Assembly (NCBI RefSeq): GCF_022829685.1
Contig: NZ_JAKSYE010000014.1
Coordinates: 1-64,000 of the forward strand
DNA length: 64,000 bases
Direction of reading: 5' to 3'
Source of the DNA: Methylobacterium sp. E-045
GTDB lineage: Bacteria; Pseudomonadota; Alphaproteobacteria; Rhizobiales; Beijerinckiaceae
In this document: one piece after another, positions 37,887 to 46,434 of the stretch
How the letters are laid out: each line of letters begins with the position of its first letter
How positions within the stretch are numbered: the stretch's first letter is position 1
Notes under the pieces: generated by a model
Told to the model about the DNA's origin: nothing
The model's input: only the letters and a program-made list of their open reading frames with translations
The model's database searches: none
Made by a program: the position numbers and the translations under genes

Positions 37887-39173
37887 ATGCTCCAGCCCGC
37901 TCCGCCCCCTCCCGTCTCCGCCGCGAAGATCCTCATCGCCAGCTTCGTCGGCACGGCGATCGAGTTCTACGACTTCTACGTCTACGCCACGGCCGCCGCC
38001 CTGGTGATCGGGCCGATCTTCTTCTCGGCCGACGATCCCTCGGTGCAGACGCTGGCGGCCTTCGCCACCTTCTCCATCGCCTTCATCGCGCGGCCCCTGG
38101 GCGCGGCGTTCTTCGGGCATTTCGGCGACCGGGTCGGGCGCAAGGCGACGCTGGTGGCCTCGCTGATGATCATGGGCCTCTCCACCGTGCTCATCGGCTG
38201 CCTGCCGACCTATGCCACCGCCGGATGGTGGGCGCCCTTTGCCCTCTGCGTCCTGCGCTTCGGCCAGGGCATCGGCTTCGGCGGCGAATGGGGCGGCGCG
38301 GCCCTGCTGGCGGTGGAGAACGCCCCGCCGGGGCGGCGCGCCCTCTACGGCATCTTCCCGCAGCTCGGCGCGCCGGTGGGCTTCATCACCGCCAATCTCG
38401 GCTTCCTCGGCCTCGCGCTCGCCCTGACACCGGCCGATTTCCAGGCCTGGGGCTGGCGCATTCCGTTCCTCGCCTCCGCCGTGCTGGTGGGCGTGGGGCT
38501 CTATGTCCGGCTGAAGCTCACCGAGACGCCGGTGTTCAAGGCGGCGATGGAGAAGGCCGCCCCCGAGCGGGTGCCGCTGGCCGTCATCTTCACCAAATAC
38601 ATCAAGGCGACCCTGCTCGGCACCTTCGCCATGGTGGCCTGCTACGCGGTGTTCTACCTCTCCACCGTCTTCGCCCTGAGCTACGGCGTCTCGAAGCTCG
38701 GCTTCGACCGGCCGACCTTCCTGCTGTTCGAATGCGTCGCCGTGCTGTTCATGGGCTTAGGCATCCCGCTCTCGGGCTGGGCAGCCGACCGCTACGGCCG
38801 CCGCCCCGTCCTCCTCACCGGCCTCGCCTTCACCGCCTCGCTCGGCCTGCTCCTCGGCCCGATGCTGGGAAGCGGCCAGGGCGGCCTCGTCCTCGGCTTC
38901 CTGTGTCTGGGCCTCTTCGCCATGGGCTGGCTGTTCGGACCGATGGGCGCCCTCCTGCCCGAGCTCTTCCCCACCCGCGTCCGCTACACCGGCGCCTCGG
39001 TGACCTACAACCTCGCCGGCATCCTGGGCGCCTCCGCCGCGCCGTATCTGGCGCAGCGGTTGTCGGACTGGGGCGGGATCGGTTGGGTGGGGTTGTATCT
39101 GGCTGTGGCGGCTGGGGTTAGTTTTGTGGCTGTGGCGCTGATGGAGGAGACTGGGAAGACCGCTATCTCATGA
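37887..39173 (+). CDS. MHS-family metabolite:proton symporter (MFS)
   Basis: A 428-residue protein with twelve hydrophobic segments. The MHS signatures are SFVGTAIEFYDFYVYATAAALVIGP in helix 1, FFGHFGDRVGRKATLV in the loop between helices 2 and 3, VLRFGQGIGFGGEWGGAALLAVENAP, and PLSGWAADRYGRRPVLL in the second half. This group imports shikimate, alpha-ketoglutarate, proline-betaine or related acids, but the substrate is not predictable. It resembles the MHS gene at 54054. It is separated from the large NTPase gene by 66 bp; its stop lies before that gene's stop, so they converge. Confidence 0.92.
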   Translation: MLQPAPPPPVSAAKILIASFVGTAIEFYDFYVYATAAALVIGPIFFSADDPSVQTLAAFATFSIAFIARPLGAAFFGHFGDRVGRKATLVASLMIMGLSTVLIGCLPTYATAGWWAPFALCVLRFGQGIGFGGEWGGAALLAVENAPPGRRALYGIFPQLGAPVGFITANLGFLGLALALTPADFQAWGWRIPFLASAVLVGVGLYVRLKLTETPVFKAAMEKAAPERVPLAVIFTKYIKATLLGTFAMVACYAVFYLSTVFALSYGVSKLGFDRPTFLLFECVAVLFMGLGIPLSGWAADRYGRRPVLLTGLAFTASLGLLLGPMLGSGQGGLVLGFLCLGLFAMGWLFGPMGALLPELFPTRVRYTGASVTYNLAGILGASAAPYLAQRLSDWGGIGWVGLYLAVAAGVSFVAVALMEETGKTAIS

Positions 39174-39239
39174 GACAAGTGAAACTGTTGGTGACGCCAA
39201 GCCATTGACTAGTGTATCGGTCACGAGAGAACATGGCTT

Positions 39240-42200
39240 CTACTCGAAGCGTTCGTCACGGGCTTTGTCTCGCTGGGTCTCCCGCTGCCGCTCGCTGGCT
39301 GCTTCTCGTAAAATTTTGCCCTTCTCTTCGGCAACAAATTCCGCGAAGCCCTCAGTGGCGACATCCAACTCCGAGCTGTCGAGCAAAAGAGCATTCGCTT
39401 CCATTATAGCGGCTCGCGAATCGCTCCAGCGCATCGGTCGAAACCTTCGAATAAATACGGCGAGGACACTTCTCGGATCGGGTGATTTCGCGAGAAGCGC
39501 TTTGGCATGATCTGACCAAACTAAAGGGCCGCCTTCTTTAGGGCGATGTGTGAATGAGACGAAAGAGGCTGCGAGAATATATCGAGCCTTCCATTCTTGA
39601 TCGCACCAAATAACAAGCTTCTCGCAAGAAATTTCGTCTGCCGGATTTGGCCGATGACCACCAAGGTGATCGAATACATTAACATCTGTCCGCCCATCGT
39701 CCTCGTGCCCCGCAAACAGCGTATCTAGAACAGCGACTGGCTGAACGCTAAGTAGGGCCTTTAGCAGGTCGTCGTTCTCGAACGCGTAGGCCTCGCGCGC
39801 CGCTACCGCGGCACTCAGCCGCCCTGCGATTTCCGCGGCGAGTGGAGCAGCCTCGGGTCCTATCAGAGAAGCTCGCACAACCACCGCTAATTTGTAATCG
39901 TCACGCCGCTTTTCCTTTCGGAACCTTACGCTTCTCAGAAGCTCACGCCCGGCACTTAGCAGCTTAGGATCGTGCTGGAGTTTTCCCGATTTGTCTGCGT
40001 GAAAGCGCATGAAGAGAATATCCACCGCTACCTCTAGACCATCAGGCCGCGCGGCAATGAGAAGGAGCAAATCTCTCAGTTCTTTGCCCGACAACTGCTC
40101 AGTCGCTCGGCCATTCGCCAAGCTCCGATAAACCCAAACCGGAACTTGATCTGAATTCAACGACCGCTTCAGCCGCTCGACGCTGCGATCATCGAGTCGA
40201 AGTGCCGACTGTAGTAAGGGGACAACGGCAATCATGTCGGATTGATCAAGCGCAACGTCGAGCAGTTCATGTACTAGGTCGCGATCATTTTCCCAGATTT
40301 CGGCTAGGAAGCCCCTGAGCATGTTGATGTCACGCTGCTCCAGCGGAAGCTGTCCAAGACCGAGCATAAAGCTCGCCCAAGTGGCGCGCCGATCCTCGGA
40401 TGCCTTGGCGAGGCCACCGCCGAACGCCCATGTCCTGTTGCCTCCACGAAGGAGGTCAGAAAGCAGCTCGGCAAAAATCTCTTTGTCTCCTGCTACCGCC
40501 TCGCCAAGCTCGGAGGCAACTGCCTCTTGCCGCTCGAACGTATTCGTGATGTCGCCCTCAAGATGTATCTCCTCAAGATCGAGCCCCCCCAACCTATCTC
40601 CTAGAACGACTGCCCGGACGCGTGCGGGAAGGTTGGAAGGCTTCAAATCCGATAACAGACTAGCTAATCGAGAAGATCCGTCCTGAGTCAGACGGCTTTT
40701 GTCAAAACTCATTGTCTGGCTGCATGCAACCCAGCCTTCGCGCCAAAAGCCGTCAGCGGCGAACCGCCGAGATAAAATTTCAAGTTCACTATACATTTGC
40801 GCGGAGGTCCATAGGCCTCGAAAGTTTTCCGCAACCAACCCTCTGAGCTTGTCTTTGAGGTGTTCCTCAGTGAACGCCAGCCTTTCTAACATTTCGAGCG
40901 CACAACCGTACCATTGACGCACTTCTTCATCGCCCTTAGGCGAGTAGCCATAATCCCTAGACCGAGCACCAAATTCGAAAATATGTGAAGACGTAAAATG
41001 TGTCGCTTCCAGAACCTGACTTAGGGATAGCAGCCCAAGGCATAGAACTTTTTCTTCACTCGATTTGAGCATTTTTTCGATAAATTCAAGCCTTTGATCT
41101 ATAGAAGCGTGAGTTCCCGAAAGATGAATTGTGAATAACGAGATAAAAATATCGGATGCTTCCTTGGCGTCACGCTCAACCGTGCTTTGCGTTGATGCTC
41201 GTGCTAGCAGTAATGCACTTCGTTCAAATAGGGACTTATCGTAAGCTAAGGAGTGCAGCAAAGATCCATGTCGGCGCCAAGCCGCGACTGCTACCTCAGG
41301 ATCGCCATTGCCGAGCCGTTCAAGAGCGGCGAGCGTTGCTTCGGGCGACACGGGCGCGATATTCTCAAACATCGCGCCGCCGATTTCGCCATGAGCCCCC
41401 ACGTCGCCCAGAAGGCCTGCGGGCGCGAGCCACCGTTCGACGATAGCGACGGCACGAGGATGCTCATGAAGGAACGCCTGTCGCCGCGAGAAGGAACGGG
41501 CCAAGCGAGGCATTCCGCCTGTAACGAGTTGCTGGTCGATGAGGTCATACGGCGTGTCTTCGAGCGCGCGAGCTGCAAGTCGGTTCGCAATGGCATGCGG
41601 GAGCACAGCTCGCCATACGCCGCGCTGCTGGACAAGATCTCTTCGCAGCAACTCTCCAACATGCCGATAGAGCTCCCGAGGTTTTTGATCCGCCAGTAGA
41701 GCTAGGCGTGATAGTTCTACATCGTCGCCCGCCAGCGCTTCGCCTTCGAAAGAATATACCAACGAACAGACTTGAGCGGCGATAAGCAGGGCGTTGTCAT
41801 GAACATGCCGTTGGCGAAAGAGGCGCTGGAAGAGTTCGTCGTCGGAAAGGCGCGCGATTGTTTCGGTACGCCCCACGGTCCCGGCAAGCGCAATCGCGAT
41901 TCGCGCGTTGCCGCCAGATGCATCGGCGATGGTGCGGGCATTCACCTCGGACAGGTATGGGTAGCGCCGGCGGATCAGTTTCTCGATCAGCTCAGGTGAT
42001 GAGGTATCAAGAGTGACAACTTGAGTTCCCTCGGGCTGGTCGTCGCGGACATCGTACTCAACGGTCAGGACGCTGACTGTACTATTAGCAGCCGCACATA
42101 GATCCGAAAGTCTATGGTGAAGTTCTATAGGACAGTTATCGACAATTAATACTGCGCGCATGCGATTCGCCAGGAGGTCTGACGCCAGGCCCATCGGCTG

Positions 42201-43037
42201 TGGGTCCGGGTTGTCTGACATGTTGGTGTAAACGGCGAGCGAGGGCGCAAGAGGGCGTGATCCAATTCGGGCATCAAACAAGGCCTGAACCAGGCGAGTT
42301 TTGCCAACACCCGAAAGCCCCACCAAGCGCACTATCTTACCGTTTCGCATAAGGACATCACGTAGGACATCGATTGCGTCAATTACCGGCCGCGAAGTTA
42401 TGCTGTGGTCAATACCGAGGTTAAGGCGCAGCTTGTCGTCGAGAAGGTATTCCGCTCCGACGTCCTCCGCTGGTCCGCTCCATGGTCCATAAGGACGCCA
42501 ACCGACGAAGGCCCGGCCCACCCTTTCCTTTACCCACGTGATTAAGCCGGGGTGGCACCGCACCCAGGTGGCTAAGCGAGTGCGGTCGTAGAAATCCGTG
42601 AATAGCTGATCGCGGTTTTCGACACCCGCAAGCGCCTCGCGTAATGCATTTCGCCGGCTGCGAAGAGCGATGTCGGCTGTAGAGCCATGAGAGCTGACTA
42701 TAATATAGGCCCCAGCTCCGTCGGCCAGCTCCCGAATGACTGGCCGGATCGCACCCATTGGTCGCATCTCGGCCAGTATGTCAGCTCTGGCCATACTTGG
42801 GGTCTTAACTTGAAACCCCGTGGAGGCGCGGGGTAGAAAACCGTCGATGATTGTGCTTGCAGGCAAAGTGACACGTACGTCGAGGCCACCATCCGCCGCC
42901 GTCTGACTACCTCCCCATGTTACTGCAGCAGGAGATACCCCACGCCTTGCTAGCTCGGCTTCACAAAGCCGCCCGACCAGTTCCCGAAGATCTCTATCGT
43001 TGAGTGCTGCTATTTCGTCAGCATTAACATCAAACAT
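39240..43037 (-). CDS. Large STAND-like NTPase with N-terminal PD-(D/E)xK-like domain
   Basis: A 1265-residue soluble protein with no known name. The N-terminal 180 residues look like a restriction-endonuclease-type fold: Glu26/Glu28, GGLDV with Asp53, and a GFQVK triad with Gln76 and Lys78, the D...(E/Q)xK pattern. A P-loop NTPase follows: Walker A VGLSGVGKTR (G240-K246-T247) and Walker B VLIVDN (D300), with a downstream SGGNARIAIALAG sensor-type helix. Residues 430-1265 are mostly alpha-helical, suited to a TPR/HEAT-like sensor, ending in a charged KGKILREAASERQRETQRDK tail. This organisation resembles anti-phage STAND (Avs) proteins. Its GC content is lower than that of its neighbours, and it has no partner gene. 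Confidence 0.75.
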   Translation of the reverse strand: MFDVNADEIAALNDRDLRELVGRLCEAELARRGVSPAAVTWGGSQTAADGGLDVRVTLPASTIIDGFLPRASTGFQVKTPSMARADILAEMRPMGAIRPVIRELADGAGAYIIVSSHGSTADIALRSRRNALREALAGVENRDQLFTDFYDRTRLATWVRCHPGLITWVKERVGRAFVGWRPYGPWSGPAEDVGAEYLLDDKLRLNLGIDHSITSRPVIDAIDVLRDVLMRNGKIVRLVGLSGVGKTRLVQALFDARIGSRPLAPSLAVYTNMSDNPDPQPMGLASDLLANRMRAVLIVDNCPIELHHRLSDLCAAANSTVSVLTVEYDVRDDQPEGTQVVTLDTSSPELIEKLIRRRYPYLSEVNARTIADASGGNARIAIALAGTVGRTETIARLSDDELFQRLFRQRHVHDNALLIAAQVCSLVYSFEGEALAGDDVELSRLALLADQKPRELYRHVGELLRRDLVQQRGVWRAVLPHAIANRLAARALEDTPYDLIDQQLVTGGMPRLARSFSRRQAFLHEHPRAVAIVERWLAPAGLLGDVGAHGEIGGAMFENIAPVSPEATLAALERLGNGDPEVAVAAWRRHGSLLHSLAYDKSLFERSALLLARASTQSTVERDAKEASDIFISLFTIHLSGTHASIDQRLEFIEKMLKSSEEKVLCLGLLSLSQVLEATHFTSSHIFEFGARSRDYGYSPKGDEEVRQWYGCALEMLERLAFTEEHLKDKLRGLVAENFRGLWTSAQMYSELEILSRRFAADGFWREGWVACSQTMSFDKSRLTQDGSSRLASLLSDLKPSNLPARVRAVVLGDRLGGLDLEEIHLEGDITNTFERQEAVASELGEAVAGDKEIFAELLSDLLRGGNRTWAFGGGLAKASEDRRATWASFMLGLGQLPLEQRDINMLRGFLAEIWENDRDLVHELLDVALDQSDMIAVVPLLQSALRLDDRSVERLKRSLNSDQVPVWVYRSLANGRATEQLSGKELRDLLLLIAARPDGLEVAVDILFMRFHADKSGKLQHDPKLLSAGRELLRSVRFRKEKRRDDYKLAVVVRASLIGPEAAPLAAEIAGRLSAAVAAREAYAFENDDLLKALLSVQPVAVLDTLFAGHEDDGRTDVNVFDHLGGHRPNPADEISCEKLVIWCDQEWKARYILAASFVSFTHRPKEGGPLVWSDHAKALLAKSPDPRSVLAVFIRRFRPMRWSDSRAAIMEANALLLDSSELDVATEGFAEFVAEEKGKILREAASERQRETQRDKARDERFE

Positions 43038-43224
43038 GGACTTGCGTCACAATTAGCGAACCATGAACCGGCGTAAAATACCCATCCAACTCGGACATCG
43101 ATATTATCAACTCCTACTATTTGCCACGAATAAATTTGAATTGACATACATTTAAGAAAACCGAAAAATACAAATCGATTTAGTGCTGGGAAGGAGATTT
43201 ACTTTATATACGATCTAAGCAACA
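43038..43224. other. AT-rich upstream region of the large NTPase gene
   Basis: This 187-bp stretch is the most AT-rich part of the window (for example AATTTGAATTGACATACATTTA). It lies between the start of the NTPase gene and the stop of the CoA-binding protein gene, so it should hold the NTPase promoter. No repeat, tRNA or att-like sequence is seen. The composition supports horizontal acquisition of the NTPase gene. Confidence 0.6.
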
Positions 43225-43776
43225 TTACCCCCGCTCAATCGTCAACCGCTGAACCCCCTTACCCCCCAAAACCGGCCGCTTCGAACTCAAGATCCGGGAA
43301 TTCACCCCGGTCCAGCCGATCTCACCCGAGATCCGCCCGTACTCGATCTTGGGGCAGCGGTTCATGATCACCTGGATTCCCGCCGCCTCGGCGCGGGCGG
43401 CGGCGGCATCGTCGCGGACGCCGAGTTGCATCCAGACGATCTTCGGCAGCACCGGCAGGGCGAGGGCCTCGTCCACGAGGCCGCCGGCCGCGTCGGAATT
43501 GCGAAAGATCTCGACCATGTCGACGGGGCCGGGGAGGTCGGCGAGGCGGGCGGCGACGGGCTTGCCGAGCAGCGTCTGCCCGGCGAGGCCGGGATTGACC
43601 GGGATCACGTCGTAGCCCCGCGAGAGCAGGTATTTCAGCACGATCCAGCTCGGCCGGGCCGGGTTCGCGGACGCGCCCACGAGGGCGATGGTCTTCGTCT
43701 CCGTGAGGAGCCGGCGGATCAGCGCGTCGGGATAACGGTCGTGGCGGGACGGATCATGGCGGACGGGGTCGGTCAT
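43225..43776 (-). CDS. CoA-binding domain protein (YccU-like)
   Basis: The start at 43776 (MTDPVRHDPSRHD) gives 183 residues; the frame extends 25 codons further upstream without family similarity. A Rossmann-type CoA-binding fold is shown by TIALVGASANPARPSWIVLKYLLSRGYDVIPVNPG, then LGKPVAARLADLPGPVDMVEIFR, and VWMQLGVRDDAAAARAEAAGIQVIMNRCPKIEY. These single-domain proteins bind CoA or related nucleotides, but their role is not established. It diverges from the thioesterase gene. Confidence 0.9.
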   Translation of the reverse strand: MTDPVRHDPSRHDRYPDALIRRLLTETKTIALVGASANPARPSWIVLKYLLSRGYDVIPVNPGLAGQTLLGKPVAARLADLPGPVDMVEIFRNSDAAGGLVDEALALPVLPKIVWMQLGVRDDAAAARAEAAGIQVIMNRCPKIEYGRISGEIGWTGVNSRILSSKRPVLGGKGVQRLTIERG

Positions 43777-43859
43777 CGGGACTCTTGCGTGACGGGCAGG
43801 TTCTTGCCTGACAGGGTCCGGACTTGTCCGCCATCGCGCCCCGTGCTGCAAGGCGAGCC

Positions 43860-44288
43860 ATGACGACGACCATGAGCCTGCCTGAGACCATCGCCTTCCT
43901 GGAGCGGGACTTTCCGCAGATGAACCATGACGGGCGCGTCTTCCATCTGGAGGCGGTGGGGCCGCTCTCCGCGCGGATGCGCCTCGACCATCACGAGCGC
44001 TTCCTGCGCCCCGGCGGCACCCTCTCCGGCCCGGCCATGATGGCGCTGGCCGATTACGCCCTCTACGCGGCGATCCTCGCCAATATCGGCCCGGTGGGTC
44101 TGGCCGTGACGACGAACCTCTCCTTCAACTTCATGCGAAAACCCGGCCCCACCGGGCTCGTCGCCGAGGCCACGCTCCTCAAGCTCGGCAAGCGCCTCGC
44201 GGTGGGGGAGGCGCGCCTCTTCGCCACCGGCTCGGACGACCTCGTCTGCCACGCCACCGGAACCTATTCGATCCCGCCGGAGCGGTGA
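43860..44288 (+). CDS. PaaI-type hotdog thioesterase
   Basis: The ATG at 43860 follows AAGGCGAG and gives 142 residues. The hotdog fold shows HERFLRPGGTLSGPAMMALADYALYAAILANIG, which includes the GG...A.A PaaI-like signature in the central helix, and TTNLSFNFMRKPGPTGLVAEATLLKLGKRL in the sheet. PaaI-like proteins hydrolyse acyl-CoA or aryl-CoA thioesters. The substrate is unknown. The last seven codons, including the stop, are copied within the tandem repeat that follows. Confidence 0.85.
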   Translation: MTTTMSLPETIAFLERDFPQMNHDGRVFHLEAVGPLSARMRLDHHERFLRPGGTLSGPAMMALADYALYAAILANIGPVGLAVTTNLSFNFMRKPGPTGLVAEATLLKLGKRLAVGEARLFATGSDDLVCHATGTYSIPPER

Positions 44289-44807
44289 GCCGCCACCTTA
44301 CCCTCCCCCCTCTGCGGGGGAGGGTGCCTGCGGAGCAGGCGGGAGAGGGGGCGACCTCTCCGGAAAGCGCGCTCCCCTCACCCGACCCACTCCGTGGGCC
44401 ACCCTCTCCCGCAGAGGGGAGAGGGGGAGGCAGTGGTGGATACATCGAGCTTGGAAAACCTCGATCCCGCCGGAGCGGTGAGCCTCCGACCCTCCCCCCC
44501 CTCTGCGGGGGAGGGTGCCTGCGGAGCAGGCGGGAGAGGGGGCGACCTCTCCGGAGAGCGCGGTCCCCTCACCCGACCCACTCCGTGGGCCACCCTCTCC
44601 CGCAGAGGCGAGAGGGGGAGGCGGTGCTGGATACATCGAGCCTGGAAAATCTCGATCCCGCCGGAGCGGTGAGCCTCCGACCCTCCCCCCTTTGCGGGGG
44701 AGGGTGCCTGCGGAGCAGGCGGGAGAGGGGGCGACCTCTCCGGAGAGCGCGCTCCCCTCTCCCGACCCACTCCGTGGGCCACCCTCTCCCGCAGAGGGGA
44801 GAGGGGG
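44268..44807. repeat. Tandem array of a 191-193-bp palindromic repeat
   Basis: Three copies start at 44268, 44461 and 44652 (spacing 193 and 191 bp; the last is partial, ending at 44807). Each has the same order: a 24-bp stretch that is the 3' end of the thioesterase gene (Ile-Pro-Pro-Glu-Arg-stop), a CCCTCCCCCCTCTGCGGGGGAGGG palindrome, a GGAGCAGGCGGGAGAGGGGGCG box, a CCGACCCACTCCGTGGGCCA box and a closing CCCTCTCCCGCAGAGGGGAGAGGG palindrome. The array is followed by the AT-richer stretch before rplM. Confidence 0.9.
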
Positions 44808-44993
44808 TTTCGTGTTGCGGTATCCTGATACCGCATCTCCGAAACACCTCGTTTCCTTGAGGTTTTTGCCGATTCCGCTTATCCGAAATGCCTTGACGAC
44901 TCAGCCGTCGCCCCGTATTGCAGCCTCCAGCGCCGCTGCGTGTCTCACGTGGCGGCGCATCGTTTTGCAAGACATCATACGGAACGCCACGGG

Positions 44994-45455
44994 ATGAAGA
45001 CCTTTTCTCTGAAGCCCGCCGACGTCGACAAGAAGTGGATCATCGTCGATGCGGAGGGCCTGGTCGTCGGCCGGCTCGCCTCCATCGTCGCCATGCGCCT
45101 GCGCGGCAAGCACAAGCCCGCGTACACGCCCCACGTCGATTGCGGCGACAACGTCATCGTCATCAACGCCGAGAAGGTGAAGTTCACCGGCCGCAAGCGC
45201 GAGCAGAAGGTGTACTACCACCACACCGGCTACCCGGGCGGCATCAAGGAGCGGACCGCGAAGTTCATCCTCGACGGCCGGTTCCCCGAGCGCGTGGTCG
45301 AGAAGGCCGTGGAGCGCATGCTCCCCCGTGGACCGCTGTTCCGCCAGATCATGGGCAACCTCCGGGTCTACAAGGGCACCGAGCATCCCCACACCGCCCA
45401 GCAGCCGCAGGCGCTCGACGTCGGCAGCCTCAACCGCAAGAACGTGAGCGCTTGA
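44994..45455 (+). CDS. rplM: 50S ribosomal protein L13
   Basis: The ATG at 44994 gives 153 residues. Signature segments are [58 protein letters not shown], and the C-terminal [31 protein letters not shown]13 is an early assembly protein of the large subunit. It is three bases upstream of rpsI, the conserved rplM-rpsI operon. Confidence 0.98.
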   Translation: MKTFSLKPADVDKKWIIVDAEGLVVGRLASIVAMRLRGKHKPAYTPHVDCGDNVIVINAEKVKFTGRKREQKVYYHHTGYPGGIKERTAKFILDGRFPERVVEKAVERMLPRGPLFRQIMGNLRVYKGTEHPHTAQQPQALDVGSLNRKNVSA

Positions 45456-45457
45456 TC

Positions 45458-45937
45458 ATGGCGACCCTCCAGTCCCTCTCCGACCTGAACCGCGCCAACG
45501 TCGAAGATCCCGAGAACGCGGCCCCCGTCCACGTTCAGAAGCTCGACGCGCAGGGCCGCGCCTATGCCACCGGCAAGCGCAAAGACGCGGTCGCCCGCGT
45601 CTGGATCAAGCCCGGCAACGGCACCGTCGTGGTCAACGGCCGCACGGTCGAGACCTACTTCGCCCGCCCGGTGCTGCGCATGATCCTGCGCCAGCCCCTC
45701 ACCATCGCCAACCGCGTCGACCAGTACGACATCACGGTCACGGTGCATGGCGGCGGTCTCTCCGGCCAGGCCGGCGCCGTGCGCCACGGCCTGTCCAAGG
45801 CGCTCACCTACTACGAGCCGGAGCTGCGCGCGCCCCTGAAGCGCGAAGGCTTCCTCACCCGCGACAGCCGCGTGGTCGAGCGCAAGAAGTACGGCCGCAA
45901 GAAGGCTCGCCGCAGCTTCCAGTTCTCGAAGCGCTGA
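45458..45937 (+). CDS. rpsI: 30S ribosomal protein S9
   Basis: The 159-residue protein starts two bases after the rplM stop. The S9 core is [59 protein letters not shown] and [25 protein letters not shown], the Lys/Arg-rich tail that reaches the P-site tRNA. The N-terminal extension of about 35 residues is normal in alphaproteobacteria. Confidence 0.98.
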   Translation: MATLQSLSDLNRANVEDPENAAPVHVQKLDAQGRAYATGKRKDAVARVWIKPGNGTVVVNGRTVETYFARPVLRMILRQPLTIANRVDQYDITVTVHGGGLSGQAGAVRHGLSKALTYYEPELRAPLKREGFLTRDSRVVERKKYGRKKARRSFQFSKR

Positions 45938-45962
45938 GCGTTTCGGTTCTCTCACGGTTTGG

Positions 45963-45995
45963 AAAGGGCGGCCTCGTGCCGCCCTTTTCGTTTGT
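45963..45995 (+). terminator. Rho-independent terminator after rpsI
   Basis: AAAGGGCGGC (45963-45972) pairs with GCCGCCCTTT (45978-45987) around the short loop CTCGT, and TTCGTTT follows. It lies 25 bp after the rpsI stop and ends the rplM-rpsI operon. Confidence 0.85.
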
Positions 45996-46019
45996 CGCGA
46001 CACAGTCAGAGGTCCCTCG

Positions 46020-46271
46020 ATGCCCAACGTCTTCCGGCGCGTTCACGCCCCCGTCGTCACCGCGGTCACGCTCTGCCTGTCGAAGGCCGGCGACGAGGTG
46101 AAGGGCGAGGTCAAGCTCGCCGACGGACGCCAGTTCAGCACCACCGGCGTGATGCCCGTCGCCCAGGCCTTCGGCATCGCCGTCCATGTGGCCAACGAGG
46201 GCGGCCTGGAAATCGTGGTGATCGATCCGCAGAGCGCCTGGAAGCCGAGCTGGGGAACGCTCGAGGGCTGA
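46020..46271 (+). CDS. Small hypothetical protein
   Basis: An 83-residue protein from the ATG at 46020 (MPNVFRRVHAPVVTAVTLCL). It is predicted to be beta-rich: VTAVTLCLSKAGDEVKGEVKLADGRQF, then a helix VAQAFGIAVHVANEGG, and EIVVIDPQSAW. It has no signal peptide or catalytic motif. Its codon use fits its neighbours, which supports a real gene. The family is not recognised. Confidence 0.6.
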   Translation: MPNVFRRVHAPVVTAVTLCLSKAGDEVKGEVKLADGRQFSTTGVMPVAQAFGIAVHVANEGGLEIVVIDPQSAWKPSWGTLEG

Positions 46272-46307
46272 GGTCGTACGAAACACCGCCACGTGCCGCA
46301 GGAAACC

Positions 46308-46372
46308 CTGTCGCGTGGCGCTCGAAGACCCGTCGCGTGGCGCTGGAAGACCCCGTCGCGTGGCGCATGAAA
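46308..46372. repeat. Three tandem copies of a 22-23-bp repeat
   Basis: GTCGCGTGGCGCTCGAAGAC-type units start at 46310, 46332 and 46355, each with an invariant GTCGCGTGGCGC core followed by a variable tail. They lie between the small hypothetical gene and the S9 peptidase gene. A degenerate fourth unit (ACGTGCCGCAGGAAAC) may precede them. Confidence 0.8.
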
Positions 46373-46434
46373 CGGGGGTCCGATTCCGCATGGCGGCGGT
46401 CGCCATTCCGGGGGAATCACCCTAGTTTCGGGGC

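Noticed and set aside
39174..43230. Mobile element boundaries around the large NTPase gene
   Set aside because: No direct repeats, integrase, transposase or tRNA end is visible at either side, so insertion is inferred from composition only.
44268..44807. Possible CRISPR array
   Set aside because: Units are about 190 bp without unique spacers between short repeats; the repeats are long palindromic units and no cas gene is near.
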